From Rhodanobacter sp. ANJX3 (lineage in GTDB: Bacteria; Pseudomonadota; Gammaproteobacteria; Xanthomonadales; Rhodanobacteraceae), in the NCBI RefSeq assembly GCF_014200755.1, contig NZ_JACHCM010000008.1, forward strand, positions 62,001-126,000: DNA of 64,000 nt. The letters are read 5' to 3'. The notes beneath the pieces were generated by a model. The model made no database searches. It saw only the letters and a list, made by a program, of their open reading frames with translations, and was not told the origin of the DNA. The translations under genes were made by a program, and so were the position numbers. The stretch's first letter is position 1; each line of letters opens with the position of its first letter. This document shows, one piece after another, positions 1-8,511 of this stretch.

Positions 1-1021
1 GCGGAATCAGTCGCGCGGTCTGTCCGCGCACGGGGATGATCGAATCATCGTCGAACAATGCCCGCGCGCCGTAGCCCGTCGCATTGATCAGGGTGCGTTC
101 GGGCAGCTTCAGCAGCTCGCGCGGATGATCGAATTCGCGTACCTCGATCTTGCCGCCGGCGGTCAAGAAGTCCGACATCAGCATGCGCGCGTAGGTACTG
201 ATGTTGAACATCATCGTGGTGTAGCGATGCACGTACGGCTGCGGAAACGGGGTACTGCCGGGTGGCATATCGACCGTGCGCGGGGTCAATTCACGGATGC
301 GGCCGCGCAGGTCGCCGTAGTCCGGCTCGTCGGTGACCTCGGACGGATGCGGCTGGTCGAACGGGGTGTCGGAAAGCGAGTAGCCGTCGATCCATTCGAT
401 CGGCCGGCCGGGCAGGCCGAGCAGGCTTTGATACATGGCGTACGACGTGCGCGCCATGTCTTCCCAGCGCGCGCCGAAATCCGGCGCGTGCTGCGCATCG
501 CAGATGCGCGAGTCGGGCGTCCACAGGCCGGACGCACGCATCGAATAGACGTCCGGCGGCAGCGCCTTGGCATAGATGCGCACCGACAGCCCGGCGCGCT
601 GCGCCAGCAGTGCCGAGGTCAGACCCAGCGCACCGCAGCCGATCACGCCGAGCTTGCGCACGCCGGTGTCCTGCGCCAGACGCAGGGCCAGCGCGCTCGA
701 TCCCCACGACAACGACCAGCCGCTGCCGCCGTGGCCATAGTTGTGCACGAGCGTTTTTTCACCCAGCCGCTGCGTTTCGATCCGCGGCCCGGCGGCACGA
801 AACGGACGCGTGCAGACGTACACGCCGGTGATGCGATCGGGCTCTGCGCGGATCGGTGCCAGGTGCAGCATGTCCGCCGATGGGGCGGCGCTCGGTGGCG
901 ATACCAGCGCACCCGCTTTGGGCGCTGCGAGCAAAGGCTGGCGTGCGCAGGCGGCGAGCCCTGCCGTGGACGCCACCGCCAGCGTGGCGCCGGCGCCGCG
1001 CAGAAATTGCCGTCGTTGCAT
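1..1021 (-). CDS. FAD-dependent oxidoreductase, D-amino-acid-oxidase fold, Tat-exported (C-terminus outside window)
   Basis: About 340 residues are present; the 3' end runs off the window edge. The protein begins with a twin-arginine signal (RRQFLRG, residues 3-9) followed by a hydrophobic stretch ending AACARQ, so it is probably Tat-exported and may be lipidated. A Rossmann-type segment (GVIGCGALGLTSALLAQRAG, about residues 126-145) binds FAD, and the late motif PVRGQ is typical of the DAO family. Such enzymes oxidise amines or amino acids with FAD; the substrate cannot be read from the sequence. The ATG at 1021 is preferred because it creates the complete Tat signal. The gene is divergent from the trehalase gene. 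Confidence 0.8.
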   Translation of the reverse strand, partial: MQRRQFLRGAGATLAVASTAGLAACARQPLLAAPKAGALVSPPSAAPSADMLHLAPIRAEPDRITGVYVCTRPFRAAGPRIETQRLGEKTLVHNYGHGGSGWSLSWGSSALALRLAQDTGVRKLGVIGCGALGLTSALLAQRAGLSVRIYAKALPPDVYSMRASGLWTPDSRICDAQHAPDFGARWEDMARTSYAMYQSLLGLPGRPIEWIDGYSLSDTPFDQPHPSEVTDEPDYGDLRGRIRELTPRTVDMPPGSTPFPQPYVHRYTTMMFNISTYARMLMSDFLTAGGKIEVREFDHPRELLKLPERTLINATGYGARALFDDDSIIPVRGQTARLIP

Positions 1022-1228
1022 GGATCGATCCCCGAGATGATTGACGAAAAACCAGCGCTGTATCGCAGAATGGGTCGAGCCGACTTTGCTTGTCCGATCG
1101 TTATTATCCGACGCTCCTGGCGAAATCAAAGCCATCCTGTGGCATGGTTCTGACGTCGATCCGAAGCCCGCCGTCGCGACAAGGCGTCTACATGGGCCTG
1201 TTCCTCGCCCAGCACCGAGTCCTTTTCC

Positions 1229-2884
1229 ATGAAAACGCCGTTTCGATATGTCATCGTTTTTGCATCGCTGCTGCTCGCGCTCAATGCGTCGGCCGCGCAG
1301 CCCGATCCGCAGAAAACGCGGCTCTTCATCGACCACGCCTGGGATACGCTGACGCGCTCGATGGACGACTGCTCGGCGTTGCGCGACGGCGATACAGGCA
1401 CGCGCGCGGCGCTCTATCTACCGGCCGATCTGTTGCCATCGCCCGACCTTGCCGATGTCGTAAGCCATTGTCATGTCCAGGTACGCGTACTGCCTCGGGC
1501 GATCGGCAAGCTCGGCGATTTTTCACCGACGGCGCTGCCCGAGCAGGGTCTGCTTTACCTGCCGCATCCATACGTCGTACCAGGCGGCTTCTTCAACGAG
1601 ATGTATGGCTGGGACAGCTACTTCATCGTGCTTGGTCTGCTTGCCGATCGTCGCGAGGCGATGGCGAAAGGCATGGTCGATAACGCGCTGTTCGAGGTGC
1701 AGCACTATGGCGCCGTACTCAACGCCAACCGCACCTATTACCTCACGCGCTCGCAGCCACCGTTTCTCGGCGCCATGATCCGTGCCGTCTTGGACGATCC
1801 GGCCAGTTTCAAGACCACCGCGGACGCGAAGTCGTGGCTGGCGCAGGCGTACCCGCTGGCGGTGCGCGACTATTCGACCTGGACGCGCAAAGAGCATCTC
1901 GCCGGCACTACCGGCTTGGCCCGCTACTTCGATTACGGTGGCGCTACGCCGGTGCCGGAGCTCGATAGCGAGTACTTGCCCGGGGTGATCCGCTGGCTGC
2001 TCGCGCATTCGGCCGATGATCCGGGCTACCTGATCAGGGCCACCAAACATCCGGCTGCGGCGCAGGCTGCACGGCTGAAAAAAACCAGCTGCGACATCCA
2101 GGCCTCGACGCTATGCGCCGGGGCCTGGGCCAACGGCTATCGACTCACGGCCGATTTTTATCTCGGCGATCGCGCGATGCGTGAATCGGGTTTCGATACG
2201 ACCTTTCGCGCCGGGCCTTTCGGCGGCTCCACCCACCGGTACGCGACCGTCGATCTCAACAGTCTGCTCTACCGCTACGAGCGCGATCTGCATGATTTCG
2301 CCATCGAACTGGGCAACGACGCCGATGCACGACGCTGGAGCGCTGCTGCCGCTGCGCGCAAAACGGCGATCGATCGCTACCTGTGGCGCGCCGACAAGGG
2401 CCTGTACATGGACTACGACTTCGTCGCCGGCCAATCGTCGAACTACCGCTTCGTCACGACCTTCTATCCGCTATGGGCCGGCGTGGCATCGCCGGCGCAG
2501 GCCGACGCGCTGCGCAAGAACCTCGGCCTTTTCGAGCGCAGGGGCGGGTTGCAGATGAGCGACCACGACAGCGGTGCGCAGTGGGATGCGCCGTTCGGTT
2601 GGGCGCCGACCCATTGGCTCGCGGCGTCGGGCCTCGATGCCTACGGTTTCCACGGTGATGCGCGACGGATTGCCGGCGAATTCACCGGCACCATCGACCG
2701 CAGTTTCGCTGACGACGGCACCATCCGCGAGAAATACAACATGGTCAGCGGCAATGCCGACGTAAAAATCAGCGCAGGCTACAAGGACAACGTGATCGGG
2801 TTCGGCTGGAGCAACGGGGTATACCTGAAGCTGCAGCAGCTGTTGAGCACGACTCCAGCGGCCGAGGCTTCATCCGCGCGCTGA
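1229..2884 (+). CDS. treA: Periplasmic alpha,alpha-trehalase (GH37)
   Basis: A 551-residue protein that hydrolyses trehalose to two glucose molecules. It starts with a Sec signal peptide (cleavage near ASA, residue 22), so it should act in the periplasm. Both GH37 signatures are present: PGGFFNEMYGWDSYF (about 118-132) and QWDAPFGWAP (about 451-460). The likely catalytic acid is Asp323 in RESGFDTTFR and the base Glu501 in IREKYN, by alignment to the E. coli enzyme. Length is usual for the family. The gene ends one base before the stop codon of the convergent HxlR regulator gene, so no terminator fits between them. Confidence 0.93.
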   Translation: MKTPFRYVIVFASLLLALNASAAQPDPQKTRLFIDHAWDTLTRSMDDCSALRDGDTGTRAALYLPADLLPSPDLADVVSHCHVQVRVLPRAIGKLGDFSPTALPEQGLLYLPHPYVVPGGFFNEMYGWDSYFIVLGLLADRREAMAKGMVDNALFEVQHYGAVLNANRTYYLTRSQPPFLGAMIRAVLDDPASFKTTADAKSWLAQAYPLAVRDYSTWTRKEHLAGTTGLARYFDYGGATPVPELDSEYLPGVIRWLLAHSADDPGYLIRATKHPAAAQAARLKKTSCDIQASTLCAGAWANGYRLTADFYLGDRAMRESGFDTTFRAGPFGGSTHRYATVDLNSLLYRYERDLHDFAIELGNDADARRWSAAAAARKTAIDRYLWRADKGLYMDYDFVAGQSSNYRFVTTFYPLWAGVASPAQADALRKNLGLFERRGGLQMSDHDSGAQWDAPFGWAPTHWLAASGLDAYGFHGDARRIAGEFTGTIDRSFADDGTIREKYNMVSGNADVKISAGYKDNVIGFGWSNGVYLKLQQLLSTTPAAEASSAR

Positions 2885-2885
2885 A

Positions 2886-3266
2886 TCAGCGCCGTCGCGA
2901 CGTCCGGCGCGGCTTCAATTCATCCAGCGCCGAAGCGTTGCTGCGCGCCCATTCGTAGACCAGCTCGATCGGCTCGATCATGCGCTGGCCCAGCGGTGTG
3001 AGCGAGTAATCGACCTCGGGCGGTACGGTGTCGTGCACGTGCCGATGCACCAGGGCGCTGGCCTCGAGTTCGCGCAGGGTCTGGGTCAGCATTTTCTGCG
3101 AAATGCCGGGCAGGCTGCGCAGCAGCACGCCCGAGCGCGCATGGCCCTCATGCCGCACATGCAGGGCGTGCAGGATCATGCTGGTCCACTTGGTGGCGAA
3201 CAGCTCCAGTACGCGGCGCGGCGCGCAGTCTTCCAGCCATTGCTCGTCGGGCGATCCGGGTTTCAT
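2886..3266 (-). CDS. HxlR-family transcriptional regulator
   Basis: A 126-residue winged-helix protein. It has the HxlR pattern: an N-terminal Cys (DCAPRRVLELFATKWTSMIL), the GISQKMLTQTLRELEASALV recognition region (about residues 54-73) and YSLTPLGQRM. Members often sense electrophiles or redox state through the conserved Cys. It is divergently transcribed from the adjacent SDR gene with about 80 bp between starts, the usual arrangement for a regulator and its target oxidoreductase. The operator probably lies in 3267-3347, though no repeat was resolved there. The C-terminus is Arg-rich. Confidence 0.9.
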   Translation of the reverse strand: MKPGSPDEQWLEDCAPRRVLELFATKWTSMILHALHVRHEGHARSGVLLRSLPGISQKMLTQTLRELEASALVHRHVHDTVPPEVDYSLTPLGQRMIEPIELVYEWARSNASALDELKPRRTSRRR

Positions 3267-3347
3267 GACGGTGGTTACCTTTTGGTGCCGACTTGGTTTG
3301 TCGTCGCGGCGGATTTATTTTGAACGATCATTCTTGCAGAGATACTC

Positions 3348-4413
3348 ATGAACAAAGCGCTCGTGGTGGGAACCAGCGGTATCGTCGGCAGCGCGACCGC
3401 GCGACTTCTGGTGGAAAAGGGCTGGCCGGTGGCCGGTGGCCGGTGCCGCGCGTCGACCGCCGGCACAGGATGGCGTGACGCCGGTGGCGCTGGATCTCAC
3501 CGACGCCGAAGGCACGCGCGCCGCGCTGGCCGACGTCGCGCCGTCGCATGTGTTCATCGCCACGTGGTCGCGGCAGGCGACCGAGGTGGAGAACATTCGC
3601 GTCAATGGCTCGATGGTGCGGCATCTGCTCGATGCGTTGCGTCCGGCCGGTAGCGTGCGCCATGTCGCGCTGGTCACCGGTCTCAAGCACTATCTCGGAC
3701 CGTTCGAGGCCTACGGCAAGGGCGTGCTGCCGCAGACGCCGTTCCGCGAGGAGCAGGGCCGTCTCGATGTAGAGAATTTCTATTACGCGCAGGAGGACGA
3801 AGTGTTCGCCGCGGCCGCGCGCGACGGCTACAGCTGGAGCGTGCATCGCCCGCACACGATTACCGGCGTGGCCGTCGGCAATGCGATGAACATGGCCACC
3901 ACGCTGGCGGTTTATGCGTCCATCTGCCAATTCACCGGCCGTCCGTTTCGTTTTCCCGGCTCCGCCGCGCAATGGAACAGCCTCACCGACATGACCGACG
4001 CGCGTCAGCTGGCCAAGCACCTGCTGTGGGCGTCGACGAACGCCATCGCCGCCAACGAGGCATTCAATATCGTCAACGGCGACGTGTTCCGCTGGAGTTG
4101 GATGTGGTCGCGCCTCGCCGACTGGTTCGGCCTCGACGCGGCGCCGTTCGACGGCACGATCGAGCCGCTGGCATCGCAGATGGACGGCGACGCCGATATC
4201 TGGCGCGAGATCGCCGCGCAGCGTGGGCTGGTCGAGCCGGATATCGACCGGCTCATCTCGCCCTGGCATACCGATGCCGATCTGGGCCGGCCGATCGAAG
4301 TGGTCACCGACATGTCGAAAAGTCGGCGCATGGGTTTTCTCGACTATCAGCCCAGCGACGATGCGTTCTTCGACGTGTTTGCCACGCTGCGCGAGCGCCG
4401 GCTGATTCCCTGA
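3348..4413 (+). pseudogene. SDR/NAD-dependent epimerase-like protein, frameshifted by a 7-bp tandem repeat expansion
   Basis: The frame opens at ATG 3348 with a clear Rossmann start (ALVVGTSGIVGSATARLLVE) and reads correctly to about 3435, where it shifts. The rest of the protein (TPVALDLTDAEGTRAALADV onward, through to a stop at 4413) is in another frame. The junction is three copies of a 7-bp unit (3424-3444). Deleting one copy gives one open frame of 352 residues with a continuous sequence GWPVAGAARRPPAQDG. The protein resembles PRISE-like atypical SDRs of about 350 residues acting on carbonyl or enone substrates. It is divergent from the HxlR regulator. As written it would make a short non-functional product unless the repeat count changes. 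Confidence 0.85.
3424..3444. repeat. Three tandem copies of 7-bp unit ggccggt inside the SDR gene
   Basis: The units are 3424-3430, 3431-3437 and 3438-3444. Two copies put both halves of the gene in frame; three copies shift it. The unit is not a multiple of three, so each gain or loss would switch the gene on or off. Confidence 0.95.
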
Positions 4414-4431
4414 GAAAAAGTTGCTCTGTGA

Positions 4432-4494
4432 GGTGTGAGCGCAGCGAGCTCCAACGCGGTGGCCTCCGATGCTGGGGTTTGCTGCGCTCACACC
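4432..4494. repeat. Intergenic palindrome with perfect 14-bp arms
   Basis: Left arm ggtgtgagcgcagc (4432-4445) is the exact reverse complement of the right arm gctgcgctcacacc (4481-4494). The central 35 bases include a ctccaac and a ggggtt segment. The core resembles the palindromes at 8435-8466 and 12266-12301, suggesting a dispersed REP-like family. It could also act as a cruciform or a transcript-end hairpin after the SDR gene, although no T-run follows. Confidence 0.75.
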
Positions 4495-4594
4495 AATCTA
4501 CGGCAGAACTTGCCGCATTCACTCGCGGGACATCTGCCACTGACGACACTGCGCAGTCGGACTTTCGGGAGTGGCAGTGCCAAACGCTATCGGT

Positions 4595-5737
4595 ATGAAA
4601 AACGTTTCCCGCTGCGCGGTCGTGAATCCGCGCCTTGCCCTGCGCCTCCTGCTGCTTGCCGTCGGTCTCGTGTCGATCTCGATCGTCCAGGCGCGGGGTG
4701 GCTCCCGAAGCTCGTCGCACGCGGCGGCCGACCAGCTCGCCGTTCAGGTCACCGATGACCGGCTGACCCTTGCTGTCACCGATGTACCGCAGGTCTATCT
4801 GTACGGTACGATCGACGAGGATGCGCCGCAGCGCGTCGGCGCTTTGATCCGATCCGGCAAGATTCCCAGCGGCTCGGACATTTATCTCAATTCCTCCAGC
4901 GGTAGCGTCAGCGCCGGCATGGCCCTGGGTCGACTGTTCCGCACGGGCTCGATGGTCACCCACCTGGGCAAGCCACGGCGCAAGGGCGAGTCGAATACGG
5001 CCATCTGCGTGGGTGCCTGTGCGTATGCTTACTTCGGCGGCCTTTACCGCTGGGCGCCGACCGGCAGCGATCGCATTGGCGTTTCTGCCTATCCGGCCAC
5101 GTCGGCGTCGACCGCCGGCTCCAGCCAGTCGACGCAGCCATCCGGCGACGTCGCCGGCTATCTGAAGGACATGGGCATCGACCCCGCGGCGCTCGCGCCC
5201 ACGCCGGGCACGGCATCCAGCGGTACCGTATGGCTCTCCGCCGACCAGATGATGGCCTCGGGGCTGGCCAATAATGGACGGCTGCCGCTGGTAGCGAAGT
5301 ATCAGACATTGTCCACCGGCCCTTACCTCACCCTCGATCAGGTCGATCGTCACGGCGAACATCGCATGACGATCGAGTGCAAACCCGGGCACGTGATTCT
5401 CACGGCGATCAACAAGGTCGGCAACGAGCGCGCCAAAGATATCGTCATGCGCGGAACGCGCTCGTATTTCGAGCTCAACCGGCAGGAGATCCTGACTCAG
5501 CAAAGCGGTGGCGCCGAGGTGGCCAGCGAGTCGATCAGCATGACGCGCACCTATCCGCCGGCGCGCCTGCAGTACATCATCTACGCGCCGTCCGTCGGCG
5601 CCTGGGTTGCCGGCCGAACCAACGCGTTCCGCAACGGCTTCACCTTCGAACTCGAACCGGTCCGCAGCACCCTCAAGCAATACTACGAAGCCTGCTGGCA
5701 AGCGGCGCCGTGGCCGACGACCAAGCAAAATTCCTGA
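4595..5737 (+). CDS. COG3904-like periplasmic ClpP-fold protein
   Basis: About 380 residues from ATG 4595; a GTG at 4571 is an alternative. A signal peptide or N-terminal anchor covers about residues 12-30. The middle (VYLYGTIDEDAPQRVGALI, then SSGSVSAGMALGRLFR, then ICVGACAYAYFGGLYRW and DRIGVSAY) matches the ClpP/crotonase-like fold of predicted periplasmic COG3904 proteins. The segment that in relatives usually reads SAC is GAC here, so the expected Ser is missing and protease activity is doubtful. The C-terminal third is unrecognised. Substrate and role are unknown. A hairpin terminator follows. Confidence 0.65.
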   Translation: MKNVSRCAVVNPRLALRLLLLAVGLVSISIVQARGGSRSSSHAAADQLAVQVTDDRLTLAVTDVPQVYLYGTIDEDAPQRVGALIRSGKIPSGSDIYLNSSSGSVSAGMALGRLFRTGSMVTHLGKPRRKGESNTAICVGACAYAYFGGLYRWAPTGSDRIGVSAYPATSASTAGSSQSTQPSGDVAGYLKDMGIDPAALAPTPGTASSGTVWLSADQMMASGLANNGRLPLVAKYQTLSTGPYLTLDQVDRHGEHRMTIECKPGHVILTAINKVGNERAKDIVMRGTRSYFELNRQEILTQQSGGAEVASESISMTRTYPPARLQYIIYAPSVGAWVAGRTNAFRNGFTFELEPVRSTLKQYYEACWQAAPWPTTKQNS

Positions 5738-5816
5738 GCCTGCGTTGCCGGCGGCGCGCATGGCAGATGGAAAACGACGCTTGATCGAATCGCGACCGAA
5801 CGACATCCGCTGATGG

Positions 5817-5846
5817 ACGAGCCCCGGTGATGCCGGGGCTTTTTTG
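5817..5846 (+). terminator. Rho-independent terminator
   Basis: The stem agccccgg/ccggggct with loop tgatg is followed by a T6 run. It lies about 80 bases past the stop of the COG3904-like gene. Confidence 0.85.
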
Positions 5847-5999
5847 TGCGGTCGTCTTCCGGCTGGCTTGGCCGTCACATCCCGACGCCCAGTAATCGAT
5901 CGCGGAATGCAAGCTTTCCGCCGCTCGGTCACGCCTGCCTGCTTAACTATGTGTGTCCCTGTCCGAATTCGCGGATGGGGCTATCAAAGGAGCAGGGGC

Positions 6000-7130
6000 A
6001 TGATCACGTTGGGTATGGAAGAAGAGATTCAAATCATCGACGACCGGGGAGAACTGGTCGCGCATGATTTTTCGGCGGACTTCGTCGAGGCGACGATTCC
6101 GGAGGGACTGATGGATAAGGAGATCCACCGCTGCGTCATCGAAACCAAGACGCGCGTGTGCCAAACCGTGCCGGAGCTGCTGTCGTGCGTGCGGTTGATG
6201 CGTGGGCAGGCGCGTCGTCAGGCCGCGTCGCAGGGGCAGCGCATTCTCATCGCCGGCGTCCATCCGACCTCGACGTGGCAGCAACAGCCGCTGCATGAGG
6301 GGGCCGACTTTCCGCACTATGCGAGTCTGATCGACGAGTACCGCGACGTGTCGCGCAGCGCGCTGAGTTTCGGCATGCATCTGCATCTGGGTTTCGAGCT
6401 GGGCGCGCCGCGCATGGCGATCATGAACCGGCTGCGGCACGTGTTGCCGGAGGTGCTGGCGCTGTCCGCCAGCTCGCCGTTTTTCGAAGGTCGCGACACC
6501 GGGTTGCAATCGTGGCGACACAGCCTGCTGGATCGCTACCCGCGCATGGGCACGCCGGACGCGTGGGAAAGCGAGCAGCACTATCAGGCGCACGTGGACC
6601 GGCTGCGCGCCGTGGGCTGCCTCGGCGAAGACCAGGGCTTGTGGCAGGACATTCGCCTGCATCATCGCTACGGCACGCTGGAAATTCGCATCATGGACAC
6701 GCATCCCGATCCGGTACGCATCGGCCTGATCACCACGTTGCTGAAATGGGAGGCCGAAACGCTGCAGCTGGAAATTCGAGCCGGCAGGCAGGGCCCGGTG
6801 TGGTCGCGTGCATGCATCGATGAAAATAAATGGCGTGCGCGCCGGCACGGCTTGCGCGCCCAGTGGATCGACTGGAACCGCGATACGGTGTCGGACACGC
6901 CCAAACATTTCGAACGCTGGTGGTCGCGCGTGGCGCCGCGGGCCAAGGACCCCGCCGAGCGCAGCTACTGGGAGCGGCATCTGGCCGATGCGCTGATCCA
7001 GCGTACTTTCGCCGATGTGCTGCGCCAGCAGGCACTGCGGCACGGCGACTGGAAAACCACATTGCAGTGGATGGCTTCGCTGGCCTGTGACGATGCCTAC
7101 GTGCCGCAAGCGGCGGAGGCTTTGGCATGA
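6000..7130 (+). CDS. GCS2-family carboxylate-amine ligase (glutamate-cysteine ligase-like)
   Basis: A 376-residue member of the GCS2 (YbdK-type) family, which forms amide bonds between a carboxylate and an amine using ATP. Landmarks are the N-terminal GMEEEIQIID, SFGMHLHLGFELG (metal and substrate strand) and HHRYGTLEIRIMDTHPDP. ATG 6000 is chosen because AAAGGAG (5986-5992) precedes it at correct spacing; an upstream frame extension looks non-coding. It overlaps the next gene by ATGA, so the two should be co-translated. True glutathione synthesis is possible but unproven: the partner is not a canonical GshB, so the product may be a different small peptide or amide. Confidence 0.85.
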   Translation: MITLGMEEEIQIIDDRGELVAHDFSADFVEATIPEGLMDKEIHRCVIETKTRVCQTVPELLSCVRLMRGQARRQAASQGQRILIAGVHPTSTWQQQPLHEGADFPHYASLIDEYRDVSRSALSFGMHLHLGFELGAPRMAIMNRLRHVLPEVLALSASSPFFEGRDTGLQSWRHSLLDRYPRMGTPDAWESEQHYQAHVDRLRAVGCLGEDQGLWQDIRLHHRYGTLEIRIMDTHPDPVRIGLITTLLKWEAETLQLEIRAGRQGPVWSRACIDENKWRARRHGLRAQWIDWNRDTVSDTPKHFERWWSRVAPRAKDPAERSYWERHLADALIQRTFADVLRQQALRHGDWKTTLQWMASLACDDAYVPQAAEALA

Positions 7131-8296
7131 GCGCCTTACCTCACGTGCATCTCGAATTCGTCGGTGAAGCGAAGTTCGCGCGCGCCCTGTCCGATACCCG
7201 CGCGCCGCACCTGCCGCAAAGCCTGTTGTCCGACCATTACGCGGTCGGCAATCGTGCGCTGCGCGCCGCGCTCGACCGCAAGATCGGCCATCTGGTGACG
7301 GCGCTACAGCCGCATCTGCACCCCGAACGCGTGGCGTGGCCCGGCGCGCGGGCGGACGTGCTGGCGCTGGACATGGCGTTCACCGAGCACCCGACGCAGC
7401 CGTTCGATCTGGCCTGGGTGGAAATTCAGGCCTTCACCTCGATGCTGCCCACCTTCCACACCATGCATCTGGCGCAGCGTCGGGCGAACGATATGGACGT
7501 CCATTTACTGCCGCACGATCCGCTGCCGCGAGGGACATCGTGGGTGGATCATTCACGCCGGTGGCTCGCCCCGCATGCCGACACGGTGCTGATCGAGGAT
7601 CGTCCGCGCGACGGTTTGAGCTGGCCGGATTTCGACGGTGCGCGTCACTGGTGGAACGTCGACGTGCACGACTGGCGCGATGTCATCGTCGAAGACGGCC
7701 ATCTCTACAGCCCGGATCGCTCCAGGCGCTACGCCCACGTGTGGAACCGGCTGATCTTTTCCGACCTCTCGATCGAAGATCGCGCCATGGCCGAAGCGAA
7801 GATGCGCGCCGCGCATCAGGTCAACTGGCACAGCCATCCGGCCTGGTACGACGGCATACACAAAGGCAGCCTTGCCGATCTGCCGCTGGCCGCGCACGAA
7901 GCCTGTCACTGGGTCGAAGACGCCGCCGTGCACGCCACGCAATGGAGCAGCCCCGAGCGCTGGGTGGCCAAATCCGTCAGCGGACATTCCGGCATCGGCC
8001 TGTTGCTCAATCCCACGAGCGCGGAATTGCAGGCGTTGCCCACACCGCGGCAGTGGATCGTGCAGAACAAGTTCAAGCAGGTGCCGATCGGCAAGCATCC
8101 GATCACCGATGCGCCGCTGTTCGGCGAGGTGCGCTGCCTGCTCGCCCTGCAGGACGGCAGGGCGCCCTGGGTGATGGCCTGGATCTTCCGCTGCTCCACC
8201 AATGGCATTGCGACCATGAGCGGCCGCCAAACCCGCCCCGGTGAAGGCATGACCCTGTTGTACTTCGACACGCGCGAGCAGGATCATGAGGGGTAG
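7127..8296 (+). CDS. ATP-grasp-like protein of unknown function, partner of the GCS2 ligase
   Basis: A 389-residue protein translationally coupled to the GCS2 ligase. No named function is recognised, but the conserved landmarks fit a divergent ATP-grasp-like family that I recall beside GCS2 ligases, mainly in Bacteroidetes: VEIQAFTSMLPTFH, YAHVWNRLIFSDL, NWHSHPAWYDGIHKGSLADL, WVAKSVSGHSGIGLLL (candidate nucleotide-binding Lys), WIVQNKF and GEVRCLLAL. The likely job is a second ATP-dependent ligation on the GCS2 product, making a short non-ribosomal peptide or amide. That role is inferred from context only; a non-catalytic or permuted fold cannot be excluded. Confidence 0.6.
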   Translation: MSALPHVHLEFVGEAKFARALSDTRAPHLPQSLLSDHYAVGNRALRAALDRKIGHLVTALQPHLHPERVAWPGARADVLALDMAFTEHPTQPFDLAWVEIQAFTSMLPTFHTMHLAQRRANDMDVHLLPHDPLPRGTSWVDHSRRWLAPHADTVLIEDRPRDGLSWPDFDGARHWWNVDVHDWRDVIVEDGHLYSPDRSRRYAHVWNRLIFSDLSIEDRAMAEAKMRAAHQVNWHSHPAWYDGIHKGSLADLPLAAHEACHWVEDAAVHATQWSSPERWVAKSVSGHSGIGLLLNPTSAELQALPTPRQWIVQNKFKQVPIGKHPITDAPLFGEVRCLLALQDGRAPWVMAWIFRCSTNGIATMSGRQTRPGEGMTLLYFDTREQDHEG

Positions 8297-8434
8297 TCGC
8301 AGGGCGCGATTAGATTGTTTGGCGGTGATTGCAGCGGCTGTGGCGGCACGGCGCAGCAACGAGCATTTACGCAGTGGATGGTCGGAAAGGCGGGCCGAAT
8401 CACCGACCCGTAGATCCAGCGCCGAGGCGTTTCA

Positions 8435-8466
8435 TGTTGGGGTTCGCTTTGCTCACCGCCAACCTA
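8435..8466. repeat. REP-like palindrome
   Basis: Outer arms tgttgg and ccaaccta flank ggttcgctttgctcacc. The core is similar to the palindrome at 12266-12301, in opposite orientation. It sits in the 215-bp gap between the ATP-grasp-like gene and the convergent SDR gene. Confidence 0.6.
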
Positions 8467-8511
8467 CGGGCGGAGGCACCTCACGTCTTCGACTGCGATC
8501 ACAGCGGTGGC

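Noticed and set aside
4304..5932. 542-residue minus-strand open frame
   Set aside because: Antisense to the COG3904-like gene, low-complexity Arg/Ala composition, no domain.
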